Source: Acidimicrobiales bacterium | GTDB taxonomy: Bacteria > Actinomycetota > Acidimicrobiia > Acidimicrobiales > Acidimicrobilacustridaceae | Assembly (NCBI GenBank): GCA_023261915.1 | Contig: JALRFT010000206.1 | Location: forward strand, 1-12,782 | Length of the DNA: 12,782 nt | Reading direction: 5' to 3' | The notes under the pieces: model-generated | What the model was told of the DNA's origin: nothing | Seen by the model: the letters and a program-made list of their open reading frames with translations, nothing else | Databases searched by the model: none | Part shown: positions 6,972 through 12,782 of the stretch, one piece after another | Position numbering within the stretch: position 1 is the first letter of the stretch | Layout: every line of letters starts with the position of its first letter | Made by a program: the position numbers and the translations under genes

Positions 6972-9173
6972 ATGACCGGTGTGAGCAACCCCCCGACCGA
7001 CGCAGGTGGCGCCGTCCTCCCGTTCTGGTTGCAGCAGCAGTGCGACCCGTCGTCGTCGTCGTTCGTCCCCGGCGGTGGAGGCAACCCCCCGGTGAACACC
7101 ACCCAGCGCGACTGGGTGATGCTCGGCACCCTCGGCCGTCCCGAGCGCGCCGTGGTCGATGGTCGGGGCGCGCTCACCCCGTGGGACGGCGCATGGTCAC
7201 TGGACTGGTGGATCGGGGGCGAGGACCGCTGGTACCTGCCCGCCCGTGAGATCACTGTTCGCCAGCGCCTCGTGGATGACACGCCGGTGGTCGAGACGGC
7301 CCTGCGAATCCGGGGTGGTGACATTGACCAGCGAGTGTTCGCCATCACCGGTGACGACGGCGCACCCTGGGCCATCGTTGAGATCCACAATCGCAGTGCC
7401 GCCGCCGTGGCCGTTGCCGCCGTGATCCGTCCGTGGGGCCCCGAGGGTCCGGTGCGGGTCGCTGAAGTGGACTGTCAGGGCGAGTGGCTGTTCGTTGACG
7501 GCCGACCCGCCGTGGCGTTGCCGCAGCCCCCGTGGCGCACCTACGGGGCCACGGCGGGTGATCCCGATGGGGTGGCGCGTGCGTTGCTCACCGGGCTCGA
7601 CAGCACTCTCGATGGACCACTGGTGTGTCCTGACGGTGCGGCGCAGGTGGCTGCGGTGGTGCCGCTGCCCCACACCCTGATGCTTCGTTTTGCAGTGCCA
7701 CTGGAGGTCCCGAGCGATCGCAGTCGGGCTCGGCGCAGCGCCTCGGCGGTGGCCGGGCCAGTGCCTTCGTCAGTGGCGTCGGCTTCGGTCGCTGCAGGTT
7801 GGGCCAGCCAGTCCGCCCGAGGGGTGCGGGTGGAACTGCCCGACGCCGGCATCGATCACGTTCTAACGGCGGCGCGTTGTCATCAACTCGTTGCCGTGGC
7901 CGGGGAGGACCTCGTTGAGTTTCCGCTTGGGGAGGTGGACCTCGCTGACTGGGCGAGGGTCCTCGCCGGTCTCGACGAGTGGGGGTGTCACGACGAGGTC
8001 GCCGGGGTGCTCGCGAGTTGGGAGGAACGCCAGGCCCTCGATGGTCGATTCCTGGGCAACGATCGTCGACGCGATGCCACGGGAGCGGCGCTCGTCGCTC
8101 TCGACCATCACGTCCGATCCTCCGGTGATCCGTCGCTGGCGAACAGTCTGACGGGGGTGGTGGCCAAGGCGGCGACGTGGATCGACCGTCGGGCAGCGAG
8201 TCGTCGGCACCGCGCGGATGCGACCACGCTCGGGCTGGTGCCTGACGGGGATCCGCCGCCGTGGCTGGGGGTCGATGGTCCGCTCGTGAGTTACCACGAT
8301 CAGTGGTGGTCGCTCGCCGGGCTGGACGCTGCGGGGCGCCTCCTCGAACTCGCCGGGGAATCCGAGGCCGCTGCCGAGGCTCGTCGGTGCCGGGTGCGTC
8401 TGGCGGGTGCGCTCGATGCTGCCCTGGCCGCCGACGCCAGTGCGCGTGGCCGTTCGGTGCTGGCGGCCGGCCCTCGTCGCCATGACGATGCGGGTGCAGC
8501 GGGCGTTCTCGACGGAGTTCTGCTCGGTGTGCTCGATGCCGATGACGAACGAGTGACGGCCACACTCGCCGAGTTGGGGCGACGTGCCTCAGTGGGTGAG
8601 GCGTTGACGGTGGTGGATCCGAGGCGCGGTCCCGGGCCGCTCGGAGTGTCCGCGAGTCTCACGGCCCGACTGGCTCGGGTGGAACTGGCGCGGGGGGAAA
8701 TGTCAGGTCTCACCCGCTTGCGCTGGTTGGCCGGTGCGGCCACCCCGACCGTGACGTGGCCCACGCTGGCTCACCCGACCACGGGAGATGGCATTGGCGG
8801 TGCCGGCCATGATCACGTTGTCAACGCCGATGTGCTGCTCGCCGTGCGGGACCTGCTCGTCATCGATCGCTCACCGGGCGTGGTGACCCTTGCTCCGGTG
8901 GTTCCCGGTTCATGGTTGGGTCAGTCATGGGAGGTGCACGGTCTGCCCACGCTGGCGGGTCGGTTGAGCTACGCCGTGCGGTGGCACGGAGAGCGGGCGG
9001 CCATTCTCTGGGAGATCGACGGCGACCCTGCGTCGGGAGCTCCCGTGGTGCGCGCCCCGGGTCTTGACCCGACGTGGTCGGCCACGACGTGGTCGGGAGA
9101 GGCATTGGTCGGGCCAGTGGTGGTACCGATAGAACCCGGAGAACCGGCATCGGAGGGAGGTGAGTTCTCTTGA
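6972..9173 (+). CDS. Large cytoplasmic protein, probably six-hairpin glycosidase-like; function unknown
   Basis: A 733-aa protein that I cannot assign to a named enzyme. Three parts are visible: an N-terminal Trp-rich beta region (about 40-245, including WDGAWSLDWWIGGEDRWYLP and strands up to MLRFAVPL), a Ser/Ala/Arg-rich linker (about 248-282), and a long helical region (about 290-590) with YHDQWWSLAGLDAAGRLLELAG at 441-462. A C-terminal beta domain (about 635-685) has the pattern APVVPGSWLGQSWEVHGLPT followed by GRLSYAVRWHG. This layout, and especially the last block, resembles (alpha/alpha)6-barrel glycosidases such as glucoamylase-type or amylo-1,6-glucosidase-type proteins. Catalytic acids cannot be assigned. 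There is no signal peptide, so it probably acts in the cytoplasm. Start choice is open: ATG at 6951, 6969 or 6972, or GTG at 6981; none has a Shine-Dalgarno sequence. The frame also runs open through gpsA, which is a shadow. Its stop overlaps the cyclase start. Confidence 0.8.
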   Translation: MTGVSNPPTDAGGAVLPFWLQQQCDPSSSSFVPGGGGNPPVNTTQRDWVMLGTLGRPERAVVDGRGALTPWDGAWSLDWWIGGEDRWYLPAREITVRQRLVDDTPVVETALRIRGGDIDQRVFAITGDDGAPWAIVEIHNRSAAAVAVAAVIRPWGPEGPVRVAEVDCQGEWLFVDGRPAVALPQPPWRTYGATAGDPDGVARALLTGLDSTLDGPLVCPDGAAQVAAVVPLPHTLMLRFAVPLEVPSDRSRARRSASAVAGPVPSSVASASVAAGWASQSARGVRVELPDAGIDHVLTAARCHQLVAVAGEDLVEFPLGEVDLADWARVLAGLDEWGCHDEVAGVLASWEERQALDGRFLGNDRRRDATGAALVALDHHVRSSGDPSLANSLTGVVAKAATWIDRRAASRRHRADATTLGLVPDGDPPPWLGVDGPLVSYHDQWWSLAGLDAAGRLLELAGESEAAAEARRCRVRLAGALDAALAADASARGRSVLAAGPRRHDDAGAAGVLDGVLLGVLDADDERVTATLAELGRRASVGEALTVVDPRRGPGPLGVSASLTARLARVELARGEMSGLTRLRWLAGAATPTVTWPTLAHPTTGDGIGGAGHDHVVNADVLLAVRDLLVIDRSPGVVTLAPVVPGSWLGQSWEVHGLPTLAGRLSYAVRWHGERAAILWEIDGDPASGAPVVRAPGLDPTWSATTWSGEALVGPVVVPIEPGEPASEGGEFS
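9152..9160 (+). promoter_or_regulatory. Ribosome binding site that supports the TTG start of the cyclase
   Basis: GGAGGGAGG lies in the last codons of the upstream gene, 9 bases before TTG at 9170. No in-frame ATG or GTG is nearby, so this site decides the start. Confidence 0.7.
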
Positions 9174-10876
9174 GCACTGACGACGCCGAACCGGCCGAGA
9201 GCGCCGAGGTTCTCGCCCGGTGGTATCTCACTCCCGACGACCTCGGCCAGGCCAGCACCACGGGGGAGCTCGCCCTCGTCTCACTAGGGCGGGCTTTCGG
9301 CGGTCGAGGCCGCCGTTACGACATTGATGAACTCGCGGCCACCATCGGCGCCGATCCCCAGAGCCTTCTCCTGCTGTGGCGGTCACTCGGTTTCACCGAT
9401 CCTCGCCCCGGAGAGCAGGTCCTCAGCGACTCGGATCTCAAGATGTTGGCGGGCGTCATCCCGTTCCTGTCCGACAGCGGCTTCAGCGACGAGATGGCGC
9501 TGCAGGTGACCCGGGTCATCGGTTCGTCGATGGCCCGGATCGCCTCGGCCCAGGTTGACTCGATCGTCACCTCGTTCGACTCCCGGGGTGAGCCCGGCAG
9601 CGAGGCGGGAGCCGCACCGGGCGAGCGTCCGCCCGAGGTGGTCGTGGATGACCGGAGCCTGGCTGACGACACGGCTCGGCTGCTCGGGGCCATGCCTGAC
9701 GTCCTTCAGTTCGTGTGGCGCCGGCATCTTCTCAACGCTGCCCAGCGACGACTCCTGCGGTTTGGGACCGGCGACGCCACGCTGTGCGTCGGCTTCGCCG
9801 ACCTCGTCGGATTCACCGCTCACTCCCAGCAACTCACCGCCCGGGAACTCGCCGAGGTCGTGGAGCGTTTCGAACAACTTGCCTATGACGTGGTGGCCAC
9901 CCACGGTGGACGTGTGGTCAAGATGATCGGTGACGAGGTGCTCTTCGTGGCCGACGAGGTCGCCACCGCTGCCCGCATTGCCCTCGAGTTATCCGAAGCC
10001 CATCGCGATGACGAGGCATTGCTCGACGTTCGTGTCGGCATGGCGGCGGGCAGTGTGCTCGAGCGGGAAGGGGACGTGTTCGGACCGGTCGTGAACCTCG
10101 CCCACCGCATTGTCGGTGTGGCGTTCCCCGGTTCGGTTGTGGTGTCGGCCGAGGTCGCTGAGGCGCTCGCCGAGGATTCCGGGGTCACTCTGCGGTCCAT
10201 TAGTTCCCAGCCGCTCAAGGACATCGGGCGGGTGGCGTTGTGGACCCTGCGGCCCGTGGAGTCCCCCGACCATCCGGCTCGTACCCGCCGCGCCCGCCAT
10301 CATCTCCGTGACCGGCAGGCTCTCGTGTCTGAGCGTCGGGCTGAACGGCAGCGCATGGCGCTCGAACGTTCCCGGGAACTCGCCGAGGAATCGGGGCGTG
10401 TCGAGGTGATCGATCTCGTCGGTGGGCTGGTGTCCGACGACGCAGTTGATGAGACCACGGCCCAGATCGAGGCCATCACCGAGGCCGTGCTGGCCGCTGA
10501 CATCGATCCTGAACTCCAAGTGGGTCTGCTCGCCGACATTGACGCCGTGTTGCGGCTGCACCGTCTCGAGGATGAGGCGTTTGGACGGGCGGAGGAAGCT
10601 GATCTGGAGGCTGAAGAGCAGATCCGCGCCGTCGAGGCTGCCGCTCGATTGCGAGTGGAACGCATCGAGGCCGAGGCGCGTGAACGCATTGCTGCAGTGC
10701 TCGCCGAGGCTGAACGTCGGGTCGAACGACTCAATAGCGAAGCCGATCGCAAGGTGGAGCGCGTGGCTGTCGAGGTCGGTCGGGAGGCTGATCGGGCCGA
10801 GCGGGAGGCGGAGCGACGGGCCCGGTGGCGGACCATCCGGTCGATGCTGAAGAGGCGTCGCAAGACCACTGATTGA
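9170..10876 (+). CDS. Class III adenylate cyclase with N-terminal regulatory domain and C-terminal coiled coil
   Basis: A 568-aa soluble protein predicted to make cAMP from ATP. Residues about 1-135 form a helical regulatory domain like that of the pH-sensing mycobacterial cyclase Rv1264, with a helix-turn-helix-like stretch at 50-76 (YDIDELAATIGADPQSLLLL onward). The catalytic domain spans about 200-362. Metal-binding Asp211 (FADLVGFT) and Asp255 (KMIGDEV) are present, as are adenine-selecting Lys251 and Asp302 (GDVFGP) and transition-state Asn309 and Arg313 (NLAHRI), so a homodimer should be active and specific for ATP. Residues about 370-568 are an added charged helical tail, strongly coiled-coil from about 465 to 555, ending in a basic cluster (KRRRK). 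The start is TTG, overlapping the upstream TGA as TTGA, with a good Shine-Dalgarno sequence. Translational coupling to the glycosidase-like gene suggests linked function. Confidence 0.93.
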   Translation: MSTDDAEPAESAEVLARWYLTPDDLGQASTTGELALVSLGRAFGGRGRRYDIDELAATIGADPQSLLLLWRSLGFTDPRPGEQVLSDSDLKMLAGVIPFLSDSGFSDEMALQVTRVIGSSMARIASAQVDSIVTSFDSRGEPGSEAGAAPGERPPEVVVDDRSLADDTARLLGAMPDVLQFVWRRHLLNAAQRRLLRFGTGDATLCVGFADLVGFTAHSQQLTARELAEVVERFEQLAYDVVATHGGRVVKMIGDEVLFVADEVATAARIALELSEAHRDDEALLDVRVGMAAGSVLEREGDVFGPVVNLAHRIVGVAFPGSVVVSAEVAEALAEDSGVTLRSISSQPLKDIGRVALWTLRPVESPDHPARTRRARHHLRDRQALVSERRAERQRMALERSRELAEESGRVEVIDLVGGLVSDDAVDETTAQIEAITEAVLAADIDPELQVGLLADIDAVLRLHRLEDEAFGRAEEADLEAEEQIRAVEAAARLRVERIEAEARERIAAVLAEAERRVERLNSEADRKVERVAVEVGREADRAEREAERRARWRTIRSMLKRRRKTTD

Positions 10877-10990
10877 AGCGTTTCATCTCCGCAGTGACTT
10901 GTGTCTTGGTCATTGGCGGTGAGTGATGGTGGGAGGGGGCACCTCGCCCTTCGCTCTCTGAGGGTCGGACAGCGGTGGCGGCCAACACGG

Positions 10991-10996
10991 TACGGT
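10991..10996 (+). promoter_or_regulatory. Candidate -10 element for a leaderless rpiB-like transcript
   Basis: TACGGT (TANNNT type) is separated by 6 bases from the ATG at 11003. CGGACA at 10966-10971 could be a -35 box, with a long 19-base spacer. No Shine-Dalgarno sequence is present. The rest of the 126-base gap after the cyclase gene holds no clear terminator. Confidence 0.4.
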
Positions 10997-11002
10997 CGGG
11001 CC

Positions 11003-11428
11003 ATGCGCGTGGCCGTGGGAACCGACGAGGCGGGTGTCACTCCTGATGCCGTGCGCACGTGGCTGGTGGGCGCCGGTCACGAGGTGATCGAACCCGCCGG
11101 ACCAGTTGCACCGTGGCCCGACGTGGGCCGGAAAGTCGGCGAGGCCGTTGCCTCGGGTGTCGCCGACGCTGGTGTCGTGTGCTGTTGGACCGGGACCGGG
11201 GTGGCCATTGCGGCCAACAAGGTGCGTGGTATCAGGGCTGCACTGTGCACCGACCCCGAGACCGCGGAGGGATCCCGACGATGGAATGACGCCAACGTGC
11301 TGGCTCTCGGGCTGCGTCTCGTCACCCCGATGGCGGCTGCTGAGATCTGCGCTGCGTTCTTCGGGAGCGCCGTCGATCCTGGCGAGCAAGAGATGATCAA
11401 CCGGGTCGAGCCGGGTTTGCGGTCGTGA
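11003..11428 (+). CDS. RpiB/LacA/LacB family sugar-phosphate isomerase, divergent active site
   Basis: A 141-aa protein with the RpiB fold plan: MRVAVGTDEAG at the N-terminus, GHEVIEP, the phosphate/anion loop CCWTGTG (60-66), AIAANKVRGIRAALCTD (68-84) and NDANVLALGLRL (95-106). E. coli RpiB interconverts ribose 5-phosphate and ribulose 5-phosphate. Here several usually conserved residues differ: the His of the DHAG motif is Glu9, the CGTG loop reads C61-W62-T63-G64, and the His of HN(D/N)AN is Trp94. The catalytic-position Cys61 remains. Such changes suggest a subfamily with a different pentose- or tetrose-phosphate substrate, so I give no gene symbol. ATG at 11003 is chosen because the family N-terminus begins there and a -10-like hexamer sits just upstream. 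rnhB follows after 39 bases. Confidence 0.88.
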   Translation: MRVAVGTDEAGVTPDAVRTWLVGAGHEVIEPAGPVAPWPDVGRKVGEAVASGVADAGVVCCWTGTGVAIAANKVRGIRAALCTDPETAEGSRRWNDANVLALGLRLVTPMAAAEICAAFFGSAVDPGEQEMINRVEPGLRS

Positions 11429-11454
11429 GCCGGCGTCGCCAATCGGCCTGGCGC

Positions 11455-11460
11455 TAGGTT
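11455..11460 (+). promoter_or_regulatory. Candidate -10 element for a leaderless rnhB transcript
   Basis: TAGGTT (TANNNT type) is followed by 7 bases and then the ATG at 11468. No Shine-Dalgarno sequence and no clear -35 box are present. It lies in the 39-base gap after the rpiB-like gene, so rnhB could be transcribed separately as well as by read-through. Confidence 0.4.
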
Positions 11461-11467
11461 GCCGCCG

Positions 11468-12175
11468 ATGACGCGCTCCCGTCTGCGTCCCTCACTACGT
11501 GGCACCGCACCGGGCACCAAGGTCGAACGTGCGGCGTGGGCGGCCGGTCTCGGAGTCGTCGTGGGCATCGACGAGGTCGGTCGGGGAGCGTGGGCCGGAC
11601 CGCTGACGGTCGCCGCCCTGGCCGTGCCTGAGGGTCGTCGCATCACCCGGGTGCGTGACTCCAAGGCATTGACCGCCGCTGAGCGCGAGGCGCTCTTTGA
11701 ACCCCTCACTGCCTGGGCGTTGGGATGGGGTGTGGGTCACGTCAGTCCGAACGAGTGTGACCAACTCGGCATGTCAGCTGCTCAACGACTCGGGGCTCGT
11801 CGGGCTCTTGAATCCATGGGGTTGATGGCGGATCTGATCCTCGTCGATGGCACCTGGGATTTCGTAGGTGACGCCGCCGGCAATGCCGAGGTGCGGACCA
11901 TCGTCCACGGTGACGCCGCCAGTCTGTCCATCGCCGCCGCATCAGTAGTGGCCAAGGTGACCCGGGACCAGATCATGCGGGATGAAGCGGAGAACTTTCC
12001 CGCCTTCAACTTTGAGCGCAACAAGGGCTATCCCTGCGCCCAGCACCGGGCGTCACTGTCGGGCCGCGGACCCACGACCATCCACCGGCGGTCGTGGTCG
12101 TTCATGGACGGTCTGCCGTGGACGGGTCAACCCCGTATCCACCCCGGTGGTTCTCAGGGGGTGTTGTTCGCCTGA
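11468..12175 (+). CDS. rnhB: Ribonuclease HII
   Basis: A 235-aa endonuclease that cuts the RNA strand of RNA-DNA hybrids and removes single ribonucleotides misincorporated in DNA. The acidic catalytic set is visible: Asp35 and Glu36 in GIDEVGRGAWAGP, Asp127 in LILVDGTW, and Asp149 in HGDAASLSIAAASVVAKVTRD. The DSKALTAAERE block (64-74) and NKGY (185-188) are also typical. About 30 residues precede the catalytic core and a short tail follows HRRSWSFMD, both within the family range. ATG at 11468 is preferred over a TTG three codons upstream, which lies inside the -10-like hexamer. The gene converges on an acyl-CoA dehydrogenase gene with 22 bases between stop codons. Confidence 0.95.
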   Translation: MTRSRLRPSLRGTAPGTKVERAAWAAGLGVVVGIDEVGRGAWAGPLTVAALAVPEGRRITRVRDSKALTAAEREALFEPLTAWALGWGVGHVSPNECDQLGMSAAQRLGARRALESMGLMADLILVDGTWDFVGDAAGNAEVRTIVHGDAASLSIAAASVVAKVTRDQIMRDEAENFPAFNFERNKGYPCAQHRASLSGRGPTTIHRRSWSFMDGLPWTGQPRIHPGGSQGVLFA

Positions 12176-12202
12176 CGGTCGCTGCGTGGCGGACGGGTCA
12201 GG
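12171..12202. terminator. Candidate bidirectional terminator hairpin between convergent genes
   Basis: CCTGAC (12171-12176) and GTCAGG (12197-12202) are perfect inverted repeats, with extra inner pairing GTC/GAC and GC/GC around a short loop. The outer arms contain the stop codons of both rnhB and the acyl-CoA dehydrogenase gene. There is no T-tract, so efficiency is uncertain, but high-GC actinobacteria often have hairpins of this kind at convergent ends. Confidence 0.45.
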
Positions 12203-12782
12203 AGGTCTGGGTGCCGACCTTGAGGTCCCGGAACGGCGACGTGCTGTCGATGCCGGGCTCCTTGGGGAGACCCAGTACCCGCTCACCAACGATGTTCTTC
12301 ATCACCTCGTCGGTTCCACCGGCGACCTTCATCCCGGGTACCCCGAGGAGCAGTGCCCCCCAGGCAAACGTGCCCCACTCCCCAGTGTCGGCAGTGATGC
12401 GCGGGCCGAGGACGTCGGCCACGAAGTTGGCGGTCCGCCACAGATTGTTGGTCAGCGACAACTTGGCGATCGACATCTCGGGTCCGGGCAATTGCCCACG
12501 CTTGATGCGATCCATGGCCCGCTGGTTGGTGTACCGGCTGACCTGGAAGTTGATGTAGACGTCCATCATTTTCTGTCGGACGATCGGGTCGTCAATGACA
12601 TCGAAGTGTCGGCACAGCTCGGCCAGCCGAATGACGTTGGCCAGACCCATGCCGCCACCAGTGCCCGCACCGATTGAGGCCCGCTCGTTCATGAGGGTGG
12701 TCAGGGCCACCGTCCAGCCCTGGTTCACATCACCGAGACGATGGTTGTCAGGGACGCGGACTTCGTTGAAGAACACCTCGTT
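12198..12782 (-). CDS. Acyl-CoA dehydrogenase (C-terminal part, gene runs off the right edge)
   Basis: The last 194 residues of a flavin-dependent acyl-CoA dehydrogenase are visible; the frame stays open to the right edge. The visible part includes the end of the beta domain (FFNEVRVPDNHRLGDVNQGW) and the C-terminal helical bundle, which ends in GGTDEVMKNIVGERVLGLPKEP, the usual FadE terminal signature. Where MCAD and SCAD have the catalytic Glu in YEGT, this protein has AGGT. The catalytic base may therefore sit on another helix, as in some mycobacterial and long-chain types, or in a partner subunit as in the heteromeric FadE pairs. The chain-length or steroid preference of the enzyme cannot be judged from this part. 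The gene converges on rnhB. Confidence 0.92.
   Translation of the reverse strand, partial: NEVFFNEVRVPDNHRLGDVNQGWTVALTTLMNERASIGAGTGGGMGLANVIRLAELCRHFDVIDDPIVRQKMMDVYINFQVSRYTNQRAMDRIKRGQLPGPEMSIAKLSLTNNLWRTANFVADVLGPRITADTGEWGTFAWGALLLGVPGMKVAGGTDEVMKNIVGERVLGLPKEPGIDSTSPFRDLKVGTQTS

Noticed and set aside
6213..9173. A continuous 986-codon frame that begins inside gpsA and runs to the end of the glycosidase-like gene
   Set aside because: The first 250 or so codons overlap the well-supported gpsA in another frame and give an Arg/Ser/Pro-rich low-complexity product. Only the part from about 6972 looks protein-like.
10877..10990. A terminator hairpin in the gap after the cyclase gene
   Set aside because: The best stem (GGGC/GCCC in the GGGGGCACCTCGCCC stretch) is only 4 bp plus wobble pairs, with no T-tract. 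That is not distinguishable from chance in this base composition.

Overview
The window is high-GC DNA with strong G/C bias at third codon positions. It uses GTG and TTG starts as well as ATG, and its genes are tightly packed. The content points to an actinobacterium: a coenzyme F420 gene (fbiD/cofC type), a WS/DGAT acyltransferase, a class III adenylate cyclase with an Rv1264-like regulatory domain, and an acyl-CoA dehydrogenase. I would guess an Acidimicrobiia-like or other non-model lineage, but that placement is inference. There are no rRNA or tRNA genes, insertion sequences, phage genes or CRISPR arrays. This looks like ordinary chromosomal core and near-core sequence.

Layout. Bases 1-5819 read on the minus strand. 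In transcription order they hold fbiD/cofC, a PIG-L deacetylase and an 89-aa unknown protein (successive genes joined by 4-base GTGA overlaps), then a WS/DGAT acyltransferase and a probable unknown protein. After these comes the front of a Ugp-type carbohydrate/glycerol-3-phosphate ABC importer: ATPase, permease A and a truncated permease E, again with overlapping ends. Bases 5820-5919 form a divergent promoter region. Bases 5920-12175 read on the plus strand: gpsA, a 733-aa cytoplasmic glycosidase-like protein coupled to an adenylate cyclase (TTGA overlap), a divergent RpiB-family isomerase and rnhB. A short convergent gap with a hairpin separates rnhB from the 3' part of an acyl-CoA dehydrogenase gene on the minus strand, which runs off the right edge.

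How the genes fit together. Several concern glycerolipids: possible glycerol-3-phosphate uptake (Ugp-like), glycerol-3-phosphate synthesis (GpsA), triacylglycerol or wax ester formation (WS/DGAT) and acyl-CoA oxidation (FadE-like). The divergent fbiD-gpsA pair matches the arrangement of Rv2983 (FbiD) and Rv2982c (GpdA2) in Mycobacterium tuberculosis, which supports both calls. I see no clearly new defence or mobile system. The points most worth a second look are: four genes with no Shine-Dalgarno sequence that carry a -10-like hexamer 6-7 bases before the start codon (a leaderless-mRNA pattern), the cyclase with an unusual C-terminal coiled coil coupled to a glycosidase-like protein, and the RpiB homologue with changed active-site residues.
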